Part shown: positions 1 to 5,367 of the stretch, one piece after another | Position numbering within the stretch: the stretch's first letter is position 1 | Layout: each line of letters opens with the position of its first letter | Assembly (NCBI GenBank): GCA_964409865.1 | Contig: CAYPGE010000529.1 | Coordinates: 1-5,367 of the forward strand | DNA from: Anammoximicrobium sp964409865 | Lineage (GTDB): Bacteria; Planctomycetota; Planctomycetia; Pirellulales; Pirellulaceae | DNA: 5,367 nt | Direction: 5' to 3' | Notes under the pieces: generated by a model | Database searches by the model: none | Seen by the model: the letters and a program-made list of their open reading frames with translations, nothing else | Told to the model about the DNA's origin: nothing | Translations under genes and position numbers: made by a program

Positions 1-139
1 GCAGAAACATGGTCATCTCCGCGCGTTGCCAGCGCAGTTGTTGCGGAGACGGAACGGGCACTAGCGGCGCCGGAGGTTCCGCCGCCCGAACAGCCGGCCC
101 GGCCAGGATGACGAAAAGTGTCGGAATCAATCGATACAT
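1..139 (-). CDS. Alpha-L-fucosidase (GH29-like), N-terminal fragment, cut by the left window edge
   Basis: Seen: an open frame from ATG at 139-137 to the window edge, 46 full codons plus one base. A perfect GGAGG lies 6 nt upstream. Residues 1-20 form a Sec-type signal peptide: MYR, a hydrophobic core LIPTLFVILAG, then the cleavage-like VRAA before EPP. A proline-rich linker follows, then SPQQLRWQRAEMTMFL at residues 31-46. Family knowledge: this (T/S)P-Q-L-WQ-x-E-x-x-x-F stretch, normally followed by HFG, opens the catalytic barrel of GH29 alpha-L-fucosidases (COG3669 type), which release terminal L-fucose with retention. The next codon starts with C, which allows the expected His. Export implies action in the periplasm or outside the cell. 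The catalytic Asp lies outside the window, so activity cannot be judged. It is the last gene here in the minus-strand series. Other barrel hydrolases with a similar opening are the main alternative. Confidence 0.78.
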   Translation of the reverse strand, partial: MYRLIPTLFVILAGPAVRAAEPPAPLVPVPSPQQLRWQRAEMTMFL

Positions 140-143
140 GTTT

Positions 144-150
144 CACCTCC
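144..150 (-). promoter_or_regulatory. Ribosome binding site of the fucosidase-like gene
   Basis: The minus strand reads GGAGGTG, with GGAGG ending 6 nt before the ATG at 139-137. It is the strongest Shine-Dalgarno sequence in the window and fixes the start of a gene of which only 46 codons are visible. Confidence 0.75.
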
Positions 151-296
151 GCAGCGATTCATCGCCAGATTCTCTCCTTTCTCAGCAGGTCCGTACAAGC
201 ACGAGCGTGGCGGGATGCATGTCGCCCCGCCTCCTCCCGGCCGCTGCCGCGTCCGACCTCCCCGCTGCGCGAGAGAGCTGATACGACCTGCGGCCG

Positions 297-315
297 GAAA
301 TCGGATACCAATTTC
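297..315 (-). repeat. Short inverted repeat, possible RNA hairpin in the intergenic region
   Basis: The minus-strand transcript would read GAAAUUGG, UAU, CCGAUUUC: eight pairs, one of them a U-G wobble, closed by a three-base loop. In the opposite transcript the wobble becomes a C/A mismatch, so folding favours the minus strand, the coding one here. It sits about 40 nt after the stop of the GH99-like gene. No U-tract follows (the next bases are CGGCCGCAGG), so it is not a standard intrinsic terminator. It may stabilise an mRNA end or be chance. Confidence 0.25.
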
Positions 316-354
316 GCGAGCGGTGCTTACGCAGCGTCGGCCGGGCGCAGTCTC

Positions 355-1608
355 TCAGCGGCCCTGGGCGCCAAACGTCCGTTGAATGGCCTCCACGCGG
401 GCGGTGCCCGTCCGCTCTTCGGGCAAAAGAAAACAGCCCTCCGTCCACTCGTTCCAGGCGTTGATCAGCACCGCGAACGGCTGACGCGGGTCCCGTTCCA
501 CATGCCGGGCCGCATCGCGCAGCAGTTGCTCGAACCGCTCGGGCGTGTTTCCGACCACCACCGGACCGTAGGGATACTCGCGCTTCCCGCTCGTCGGCGC
601 TACGGGGAACGGCCAGGGCACGTCTTGGCGGCAGCGCGGCGTGACGTCCCAGCCGGTCGTCACCACGGGCACGTTCACCAGCGGCGATTCCGCCGTCATC
701 TTCTGCCAGTGATCCCGGTGCGCCTGCATGAGATCCTCGTACTGCTCGATGAGGTCGGGGCCGACTTTGCCCGTCGTATTCACGTTGTAGCGGCTGGTAC
801 TCGAAAACCCCGCTTCCTTGAGGATCGCGGCCGACTTCGAATCGGCCACCATGCCGTTCCAGTGCATGGGCGGCAGGCCGGCTTGGCGGAGGCGCTCGTC
901 CATCTTCTGCAACAGCTTGGCTGTCTCCTGGGGGCCACCCAGTTGCTTCACGAATTCCGTGGCCTGGAAGATGCTGAAGAACAGCCGCCCCTCCACGCGC
1001 CAATAGTTCGGCTGGCGGAAGTAATGCTCGACGCAGTAGTCCAGCGCACGCTCCAGGTCGCGCGGCGAATGGCGCGAGGGAAGCCACACGGTCCGCTCCT
1101 TGGCCAGGTCCGGGCAGAACTGATCCCGACGGTCATGATTGGCCCACATGAGTGCGAACTTCATCCGGTCTCGATTGGCGGCTTTCAGGAAGCCCTGCTC
1201 CAAGGCCTCCTCCATGTTCTTCACGCCGCTGTACCAGTACCAGTCGAACAAGAAGACGTCGATCCCGTGGTCGGCCGCCAGGTCGATTTCGCGAGCCGAC
1301 CACTTCGGATCGCTCTCGTCGAAGTAGCCCCACGTGGGCCGCAGCGGCTGCTGGTGTCCGGGAAAGCGGGGCTCGGCGGCCTTCACGCCTTCCCACTCGG
1401 TCCAGCCTTCACCCTTCCAGGCGCTGCCGTGATCGTAGCTGTGCCAGTGAGGGTAGTAGACGGCAACCACGTCCGGACGCCGCTTGGCCTCCTCTCCCGC
1501 AGTTCCCAAGGCGCAAACGCCGACAAGGACGGCGGCGCCAACGAGCAACATGGGGCGGAAACTGAGGCGCAGACCCCGCAGACCTTTTTCACGAGCAAAA
1601 CTGTTCAT
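355..1608 (-). CDS. Exported GH99-like / WbsX-type glycan-active protein
   Basis: 417 residues, complete. The start is set by AGGAG at 1618-1622, 9 nt before the ATG. Residues 1-38 look like a Sec signal peptide: a long basic n-region, hydrophobic LLVGAAVLVGVCALG at 21-35, and cleavage near GTA or GTAG. The mature part shows the (beta/alpha)8 pattern of the WbsX family (Pfam Glyco_tran_WbsX, GH99-like): VAVYYPHWH 48-56, GWTEWE 68-73, GIDVFLFDWYWY 115-126, LMWANHD 153-159, TTGWDVTPR 317-325 and NAWNEWTEG 383-391. Known: in GH99 endo-mannosidases the two active-site glutamates lie three apart in a NEWxEG motif. E387 and E390 match that spacing, so hydrolase activity is plausible. Many WbsX homologues are annotated as glycosyltransferases, but a signal peptide and hydrolase neighbours argue against that. 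Substrate unknown. Its first 20 nt overlap the end of the small upstream ORF. Confidence 0.88.
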   Translation of the reverse strand: MNSFAREKGLRGLRLSFRPMLLVGAAVLVGVCALGTAGEEAKRRPDVVAVYYPHWHSYDHGSAWKGEGWTEWEGVKAAEPRFPGHQQPLRPTWGYFDESDPKWSAREIDLAADHGIDVFLFDWYWYSGVKNMEEALEQGFLKAANRDRMKFALMWANHDRRDQFCPDLAKERTVWLPSRHSPRDLERALDYCVEHYFRQPNYWRVEGRLFFSIFQATEFVKQLGGPQETAKLLQKMDERLRQAGLPPMHWNGMVADSKSAAILKEAGFSSTSRYNVNTTGKVGPDLIEQYEDLMQAHRDHWQKMTAESPLVNVPVVTTGWDVTPRCRQDVPWPFPVAPTSGKREYPYGPVVVGNTPERFEQLLRDAARHVERDPRQPFAVLINAWNEWTEGCFLLPEERTGTARVEAIQRTFGAQGR

Positions 1609-1963
1609 CGCTTGATTCTCCTGCTTCCTCTTGGCGGTAGTTCAGACGGGTGATCGCACGTGTCAGTAACCTCTGCTGCTCAGCGGGGAACGCCGCCCCT
1701 TGGTCCACCAGTTGCGCCAGCGCGGCTTCGCCGCTTTCGCGGACATTGTACCAGACGGGGCGATACTTGCCTTGGGGACTGAGGTCCTCGCCGCTCTGCC
1801 AGTCGCTATCCTCCTCTCCGGGGCTGATCAATGCGGCACAGGCGAGAGCAACACGAGCCAGCATCGCCACGGTGAAGTCATCGAAACATCGCTGGCTGAG
1901 CGGGTCGGCGTCTATGTCAATTCGGCGAACATCTCCAACAGGGCAGTGACGATCTTGACCCAT
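1589..1963 (-). CDS. Small unrecognised ORF, coupled to the flavoprotein gene; possibly a decayed gene
   Basis: A 124-codon frame fills nearly all of the 354 bases between the two flanking genes. Its ATG (1963-1961) shares one base with the upstream stop (TGATG), and its end overlaps the GH99-like start by 20 nt; both are typical of translational coupling. There is no Shine-Dalgarno before the first ATG. From about codon 17 the third codon positions are mostly G or C, as in real genes here, and the product has natural-looking stretches such as GKYRPVWYNVRESGEAALAQ and PAEQQRLLTRAITRLNYRQE. The first 16 codons have A/T-rich third positions, while the flavoprotein frame past its stop is GC3-rich there (WVKIVTALLEMFAELT, then TAG). 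That switch suggests a frameshift or a later true start, for example ATG at 1864. A short hydrophobic patch (ARVALACAALI) is too weak to call a signal peptide. I recognise no family. A remnant of a larger gene is equally possible. Confidence 0.4.
   Translation of the reverse strand: MGQDRHCPVGDVRRIDIDADPLSQRCFDDFTVAMLARVALACAALISPGEEDSDWQSGEDLSPQGKYRPVWYNVRESGEAALAQLVDQGAAFPAEQQRLLTRAITRLNYRQEEAGESSDEQFCS
1618..1622 (-). promoter_or_regulatory. Ribosome binding site of the GH99-like gene
   Basis: AGGAG on the minus strand, 9 nt before the ATG at 1608-1606. It lies inside the 3' end of the small upstream ORF, so this gene can start translation independently as well as by coupling. Confidence 0.7.
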
Positions 1964-3957
1964 CACTGCATGTGCTGGATGCCCAACGCCTGGATTCGCT
2001 CCTTGACTTTCGGATCGTTCAGTTTCTCGTTGGGGCGCGGATAGACGGTCAGGTGGCCGGTGTCTTTGAAGTGGTAACCTTCGTATTTGGAGCCGTATCC
2101 GCCCGGGTGGTAGGTCGCAGGGGCCGGGACTCCCTGATCCAGCATCGTCTGCAGTTCCTTCCACCGCGATTGGTAAATGTCCCGCGGGTAGATCTTCTCT
2201 CGGGCGCAGACCGTCGCGGCCATGCCCACCACCTCGCCAAGGATGCCCAAGGTGCGCATCACCCGGACGGCGCCGAACGCCACGTGCGAGGCGCTGATAT
2301 GGCGCCCCGCCAGGAACAGATTCCGGACGTCCTTGGCGTATAGGCAGCGGTAGGGTACCGGATAGGGATGGAGGATGTTGCGGTGGTAGGCACACGAACG
2401 GAACGGTTCCGCGAACTTCTTCACGTGTTCCGGATCGGGAAAGTGCAGGTCCAGGTTCCACGTGATCGAGCCCGTCGCATCCGGGTAGACCACGTTGTTC
2501 TCGATGTCGTTCTGGGTCAGAATGTAGTCGCCGACCACGCGGTAACTCTCGCGTTTCCCGCCGATCGGGGAAATCCAGGCGAGCGTGTCGCGAGCCCATT
2601 CGGCTTTGCGCTGCGAACGGTTCTTCAGAAAGGACCAGTTCGCGTAGATGGTCATCAGCCCATAGTCGCGGATGTACTCCGTCTCTTCCGCCTGATTGCG
2701 ATATTGGCCCGTTTCCCATTCCCAATCGCCGCTGCGGACGTAGTAGACGTTGTCTTCCGTGAACTCGATTCCCCAGTCGATGTCGGGAAACGAAATCGGT
2801 TCGTTGGCCGGTTTCGAGTTCCAGATGACCGACATGCCCATGACCTGCCGGTCGCCTTGGACCGGCGCGAGCGACTCGTGGAACTTGTCGCGCGATTCGC
2901 GCCCGTACATGACCTCGGCCCCCATCATCCGGGCGATGACGGCATCGCCCGTGCAATCCGCGAAGAGCCGGGCTCGAAACCGCGTCTCGGCGCCCGTGCG
3001 GACGTTGTGCGTGAGGAAGGACGCGATCTTCTGCGGATCCTCCTTGTCCCTTTCCACGCCGACCACCCGCGTATTCAAGACGAGCCGGCATTGTTTGGCG
3101 CACGTGCGAAACACGTTCGCCTTGCGCGTATCCTCGTAGAACTCGGTGGGATAGACTCCGGGTCCACCCGTGATGGGTGAGATTTCTTCGACGACGTTCC
3201 CCAAGCGCGGATACGGCGGCACGTGGATCAAACCACCCAGCGGGACGCGGACTTCCGAACTGTTGTTCCCGCCCAGGACGGCCCGATCCTGGATGAGGAC
3301 GACTTTCGAGCCGGTCCGGGCCGCGGCAATCGCAGTACACATCCCCGAGATGCCCCCTCCAGCCACCGCCAGATCGTAGACGACCGGATCGTCCTGGCAG
3401 ACGGCCCTGGTGATTTTCCGGCGGAATTCGGCCAGCTTCTGCGGCTCGTTCTCCGGCTGCTTCTGCGGGTCCAAGGTCAGGAAGATCGCGTCGCAGCGGC
3501 CGTTGAAGCCGGTCCAGTCGTGCAAGGCGACGGGGGCGTTGCCTTTTTCGAGCGCAAGGGCGCCGGCCTTCTGCCACGCCCATTTGTCGCCGTTGGTTCC
3601 CAGCGTTTCCGGCAGCTCGCGCCCGTTGATCAGGACCTTGAACGTGCCCCCCGGCTTGCCGCGCTTCCACGGCGCCGTCCAGTCTCGCGTGCGGACCCAG
3701 ACGGTCCACTGGCCGCTTTCGGGGATGGGGCAGTCGGTCTGGGCATCCGCGACGGGAACGCCCATGCCATGCGCCATCACATAGGCCGAGCCCATCTGGT
3801 CCATGGACTGCTGGTCGATGACCCAACCGCCCAGCGTCTCGAACGACTCGGCTTCAAGCCAGACATCCCGTTCCGCGTCCGCGGCTTCAATCGACGGGAC
3901 ACAGAGGACAAGGCCAAGGAAGATGAAGGAGCACCTGCCGACAACTCGACAATTCAT
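1963..3957 (-). CDS. Exported FAD-dependent oxidoreductase with N-terminal sugar-binding-like domain
   Basis: 664 residues from ATG 3957, chosen because GAGG lies 6 nt upstream and a signal peptide follows (FIFLGLVLCV core, cleavage near IEA/ADA, residues 23-28). A longer in-frame start at 4062 would bury that signal and overlap the upstream gene. Residues about 31-163 resemble the golvesin/xanthan-lyase CBM-like sandwich that precedes many PVC flavoproteins (AESFETLGGW, WVRTRDW, HDWTGFNGRCDAIF). Residues about 194-590 are an FAD_oxidored (PF12831-type) domain: GGGISG 200-205, DRAVLGGNNSSEVRV 224-238, FADCTGD 332-338, GKRESYRVVGDYILTQNDI 467-485, and NLFLAGRHISASHVAFGAVR 546-565 closing the FAD site. 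These show FAD binding; the substrate is unknown. Homologues are sometimes called xanthan lyase because of the sandwich domain, but nothing here resembles a lyase catalytic domain. It sits between glycan-active genes, so oxidation of a sugar or related compound outside the cytoplasm is a reasonable guess only. Confidence 0.92.
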   Translation of the reverse strand: MNCRVVGRCSFIFLGLVLCVPSIEAADAERDVWLEAESFETLGGWVIDQQSMDQMGSAYVMAHGMGVPVADAQTDCPIPESGQWTVWVRTRDWTAPWKRGKPGGTFKVLINGRELPETLGTNGDKWAWQKAGALALEKGNAPVALHDWTGFNGRCDAIFLTLDPQKQPENEPQKLAEFRRKITRAVCQDDPVVYDLAVAGGGISGMCTAIAAARTGSKVVLIQDRAVLGGNNSSEVRVPLGGLIHVPPYPRLGNVVEEISPITGGPGVYPTEFYEDTRKANVFRTCAKQCRLVLNTRVVGVERDKEDPQKIASFLTHNVRTGAETRFRARLFADCTGDAVIARMMGAEVMYGRESRDKFHESLAPVQGDRQVMGMSVIWNSKPANEPISFPDIDWGIEFTEDNVYYVRSGDWEWETGQYRNQAEETEYIRDYGLMTIYANWSFLKNRSQRKAEWARDTLAWISPIGGKRESYRVVGDYILTQNDIENNVVYPDATGSITWNLDLHFPDPEHVKKFAEPFRSCAYHRNILHPYPVPYRCLYAKDVRNLFLAGRHISASHVAFGAVRVMRTLGILGEVVGMAATVCAREKIYPRDIYQSRWKELQTMLDQGVPAPATYHPGGYGSKYEGYHFKDTGHLTVYPRPNEKLNDPKVKERIQALGIQHMQ

Positions 3958-3963
3958 AGCGGA

Positions 3964-3967
3964 CCTC
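3964..3967 (-). promoter_or_regulatory. Ribosome binding site that decides the flavoprotein start
   Basis: The minus strand reads AGCGAGG, with GAGG at 3967-3964, 6 nt before ATG 3957. It supports the 664-residue start over the upstream ATG at 4062. The 58-base gap to the upstream stop (3958-4015) shows no terminator, consistent with co-transcription. Confidence 0.65.
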
Positions 3968-4015
3968 GCTGCACTTGCCGTGCGTTTCCAGCCACAGTAA
4001 CCAAACGCCTTCCCC

Positions 4016-5367
4016 TCAGTTCCGAAACACCACGTCGGCGACGTGCGGACCGATCTGGACACACGGGGAGTCCTGCGTGACGGGCCGGCCGAAGTAGGTC
4101 AGGTTTTCGAACAACAACCGGCTGACACTGTGCTTTGGGCTGTCGCCCAGCATGTAGAGCAGTCCGCGAAAACGACCCTGCTCGCCGACGACCTGGATGT
4201 TCTTGAACGAGCAGTTCCGCAGCGTGCCGGGTTCCGGGTTCTTGTGGATTCCGTAGGAGCACCGCATCGGCTTGGCCATCAGCATGAGGATGTCTTCTCC
4301 GTTGGAGCGGACGCGGAGGTCCTCGAAATGGCAATCCTCCATCACCATGTCCTGGTTCGGCTGGAGCCAAATGATCGCATTGGCCCAGTAGTCCGTAGGC
4401 TCGCGGTAGTTCTTGCTGTAATGCAGCACGTCGATATTGCGGGCTCGGATGTTCCGCATTCCGGCCGTCTCACATTCGTAGCCGATCCGGAAGATGTTCG
4501 CGACGTCCGTCCAGAACTCGCAGTCTTCGATGAGGATGTTTTCGCACGGCCGAGGCATCTTTGCCAGCCCCTTGATGGCGATACTGTCGTCCTGGGTCCG
4601 GAAGAAGCAGTTGCGGACCGTGGCGTTCTGGGTGTTGACCAGGTCCAACGCGTCGTCGTTGATCATGCGCGAACCGCAGATCTTGACGTTGTCGATCACA
4701 ACGCCGTCACAGTTCCACGTCACGAAGGTCCAACTCCAGGGATTGCGCAGGATGATGTCGCGGACGGCAAGATTCTGGCAATCCTGACAGTCCAGCAGAT
4801 ATCGCCCCGGCCCCTGGAAACGAGGCGACTCTTCGCCGCCAAGCACGCCGCGGCCGCGGATCGTGATGTTTTTGCCCTTGGCATGCACGCATCCCTTGAC
4901 CACGGCGCCGCCCGCCAGATACAGCGTCTGGCCATCCGTCAGCGTGATCTTGCCCGGCCGATGGACGCCCGGAGCGAAGTAGACGACGTTGGGATCACCA
5001 GGCCGCGGCGTATCGGCCTCCGGCGCATTTCCAAACAGGAGCAACGGCTTCTTCCGGCCGTCCCGCTCTACGGAGATCCGGAAGGGGGCCTCCGCCGGAA
5101 GAGTAATCTCGCGGTCGCTGCTGCGTTCGAGCCGCACGTTGAAGCGGCTGGGCTGCACCTGAGCCTGGGCCAACGATTGGCTCGAGGTCACGCGAATGGC
5201 CGCCTTCCCCGAGAAGTCAAACGTCGCAAAGTAGTAATCTCCCTCGAAGAATTCGCTTTGCGCGGCATACACATCGACCGGCTTACCGTTGACCGTGACG
5301 GCATAATCGCCGGTAATCGCCTCCCCGGCCGGCGCAGGATAGGTTGTGACGTCTGCACGAACGAGCG
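4016..5367 (-). CDS. GH28/polygalacturonase-like right-handed beta-helix protein, 5' end outside the window
   Basis: The frame runs through the right edge: 449 full codons are visible. A GTG at 5272 is not the start, because protein-like sequence continues upstream (YAVTVNGKPVDVYAAQ). Numbering from the first full codon, residues 1 to about 120 look like a beta-sandwich domain. From about 127 there are beta-helix coils: VVYFAPGVH 127-135, TLYLAGGAVVKG 147-158, IRGRGVLGGEE 169-179, then repeated NITI/NLAV/NVKI/ATVRNC/NILIEDC rungs. The GH28 acidic motifs are kept: NDD 236-238 (for NTD) and QDD 258-260 followed by SIAIK. The Asp238-Asp259 spacing of 21 equals Asp180-Asp201 of Aspergillus polygalacturonase II. 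The GHG histidine motif is replaced by ANI (289-291, in ANIFRIGYE) and no RIK motif follows, so pectin cleavage is doubtful. The sandwich-plus-helix layout also recalls GH49. A glycosidase of unknown specificity is most likely; signal peptide not visible. First gene of the visible series. Confidence 0.83.
   Translation of the reverse strand, partial: LVRADVTTYPAPAGEAITGDYAVTVNGKPVDVYAAQSEFFEGDYYFATFDFSGKAAIRVTSSQSLAQAQVQPSRFNVRLERSSDREITLPAEAPFRISVERDGRKKPLLLFGNAPEADTPRPGDPNVVYFAPGVHRPGKITLTDGQTLYLAGGAVVKGCVHAKGKNITIRGRGVLGGEESPRFQGPGRYLLDCQDCQNLAVRDIILRNPWSWTFVTWNCDGVVIDNVKICGSRMINDDALDLVNTQNATVRNCFFRTQDDSIAIKGLAKMPRPCENILIEDCEFWTDVANIFRIGYECETAGMRNIRARNIDVLHYSKNYREPTDYWANAIIWLQPNQDMVMEDCHFEDLRVRSNGEDILMLMAKPMRCSYGIHKNPEPGTLRNCSFKNIQVVGEQGRFRGLLYMLGDSPKHSVSRLLFENLTYFGRPVTQDSPCVQIGPHVADVVFRN

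Larger units (their letters stand above)
140..354 (-). other. 215-base gap between the GH99-like gene and the fucosidase-like gene
   Basis: No convincing protein frame fills this stretch. It holds an 8-bp imperfect hairpin (297-315), a weaker GGCGGG/CCCGCC inverted repeat (209-214 with 226-231, 11-nt loop), and the fucosidase Shine-Dalgarno. A second AGGAG (174-178) lies 11 nt before another ATG (162-160) that opens an 11-codon frame, MNRCGGETCID, ending at 127 inside the fucosidase gene. No clear -35/-10 pair and no hairpin followed by a T-run was seen on the minus strand. The gap could hold a promoter or processing site, but the sequence does not show one. Confidence 0.5.

Noticed and set aside
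209..231. GGCGGG/CCCGCC inverted repeat as a terminator
   Set aside because: Six pairs with an 11-nt loop and no following T-run; such GC-rich pairs are common by chance at this base composition.
355..1608. Lipoprotein signal in the GH99-like protein (Cys at residue 32)
   Set aside because: The residues before the Cys (VGV) do not fit the lipobox, which needs Gly, Ala or Ser at -1; an ordinary signal-peptidase site nearby fits better.
118..1653. 511-codon open frame on the plus strand opposite the GH99-like gene
   Set aside because: It is the antisense shadow of a GC-rich gene: Arg/Gly/Leu/Pro-rich product with no family motif, while the minus frame has a Shine-Dalgarno, a signal peptide and conserved motifs.
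1964..3826. Upstream part of a 745-codon minus-strand frame overlapping the flavoprotein gene
   Set aside because: An Arg/Pro/Gly-rich out-of-frame shadow of the flavoprotein with no motifs. Only its tail beyond 1963 has coding character and is kept as the small ORF.
3958..4062. Longer N-terminus for the flavoprotein from ATG 4062
   Set aside because: It would overlap the upstream gene by 47 nt, add 35 residues before a clear signal peptide, and ignore the GAGG placed 6 nt before ATG 3957.
2368..4080. Plus-strand frames of 270 and 285 codons opposite the flavoprotein
   Set aside because: Val/Arg/Gly/Asp-rich antisense shadows typical of high-GC DNA, without recognisable motifs or a supporting ribosome binding site.
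5270..5272. GTG at 5272 as the start of the beta-helix gene
   Set aside because: The same frame stays open to the window edge with beta-strand-like sequence (YAVTVNGKPVD) directly upstream, so the start lies outside the window.
1..5367. CRISPR array, tRNA or rRNA, insertion sequence or phage genes
   Set aside because: No regularly spaced repeats, no tRNA-like or rRNA-like stretch, no transposase motif and no flanking terminal repeats were seen on either strand.

Overview
All supported genes in this window lie on the minus strand, so transcription runs from high to low coordinates. Base composition is GC-rich throughout, with mostly G or C at third codon positions. The set of secreted polysaccharide-processing proteins fits a PVC-group bacterium: Planctomycetota most likely, Verrucomicrobiota or Kiritimatiellota possible. 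That group is known for large repertoires of fucosidases, WbsX/GH99-like proteins, beta-helix hydrolases and exported FAD oxidoreductases starting with a carbohydrate-binding-like sandwich. The taxonomic call is inference from gene content, not from a marker gene.

Layout in transcription order. (1) 5367-4016: a GH28/polygalacturonase-like right-handed beta-helix protein, cut at its 5' end by the right edge. (2) 3957-1963: an exported FAD-dependent oxidoreductase of the DRxxLGGNxSSE type, with an N-terminal ligand-binding-like sandwich domain. (3) 1963-1589: a small unrecognised ORF whose ATG shares a base with the previous stop (TGATG) and whose end overlaps the next gene; it may be a coupled small gene or a frameshifted remnant. 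(4) 1608-355: an exported GH99-like/WbsX-type protein keeping the NEWxEG glutamate pair. (5) After a 215-base gap, 139-1 and beyond the left edge: the signal peptide and first mature residues of a probable GH29 alpha-L-fucosidase. This last gene was recognised by hand-reading the reverse strand at the left edge.

Tight spacing (58 nt, a 1-nt overlap, a 20-nt overlap, then 215 nt), shared orientation and a Shine-Dalgarno sequence before three of the genes suggest one operon or transcription unit. The three glycan-active proteins and the flavoprotein look like part of a carbohydrate-degradation locus, plausibly for a fucose-containing polysaccharide or glycoprotein glycan. No transporter, regulator, sulfatase or mobile element is visible, and no RNA gene or CRISPR array was seen. 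The least ordinary points are the loss of the GHG histidine and RIK motif in the beta-helix enzyme, the unexplained coupled ORF, and a flavoprotein apparently exported without a twin-arginine signal.
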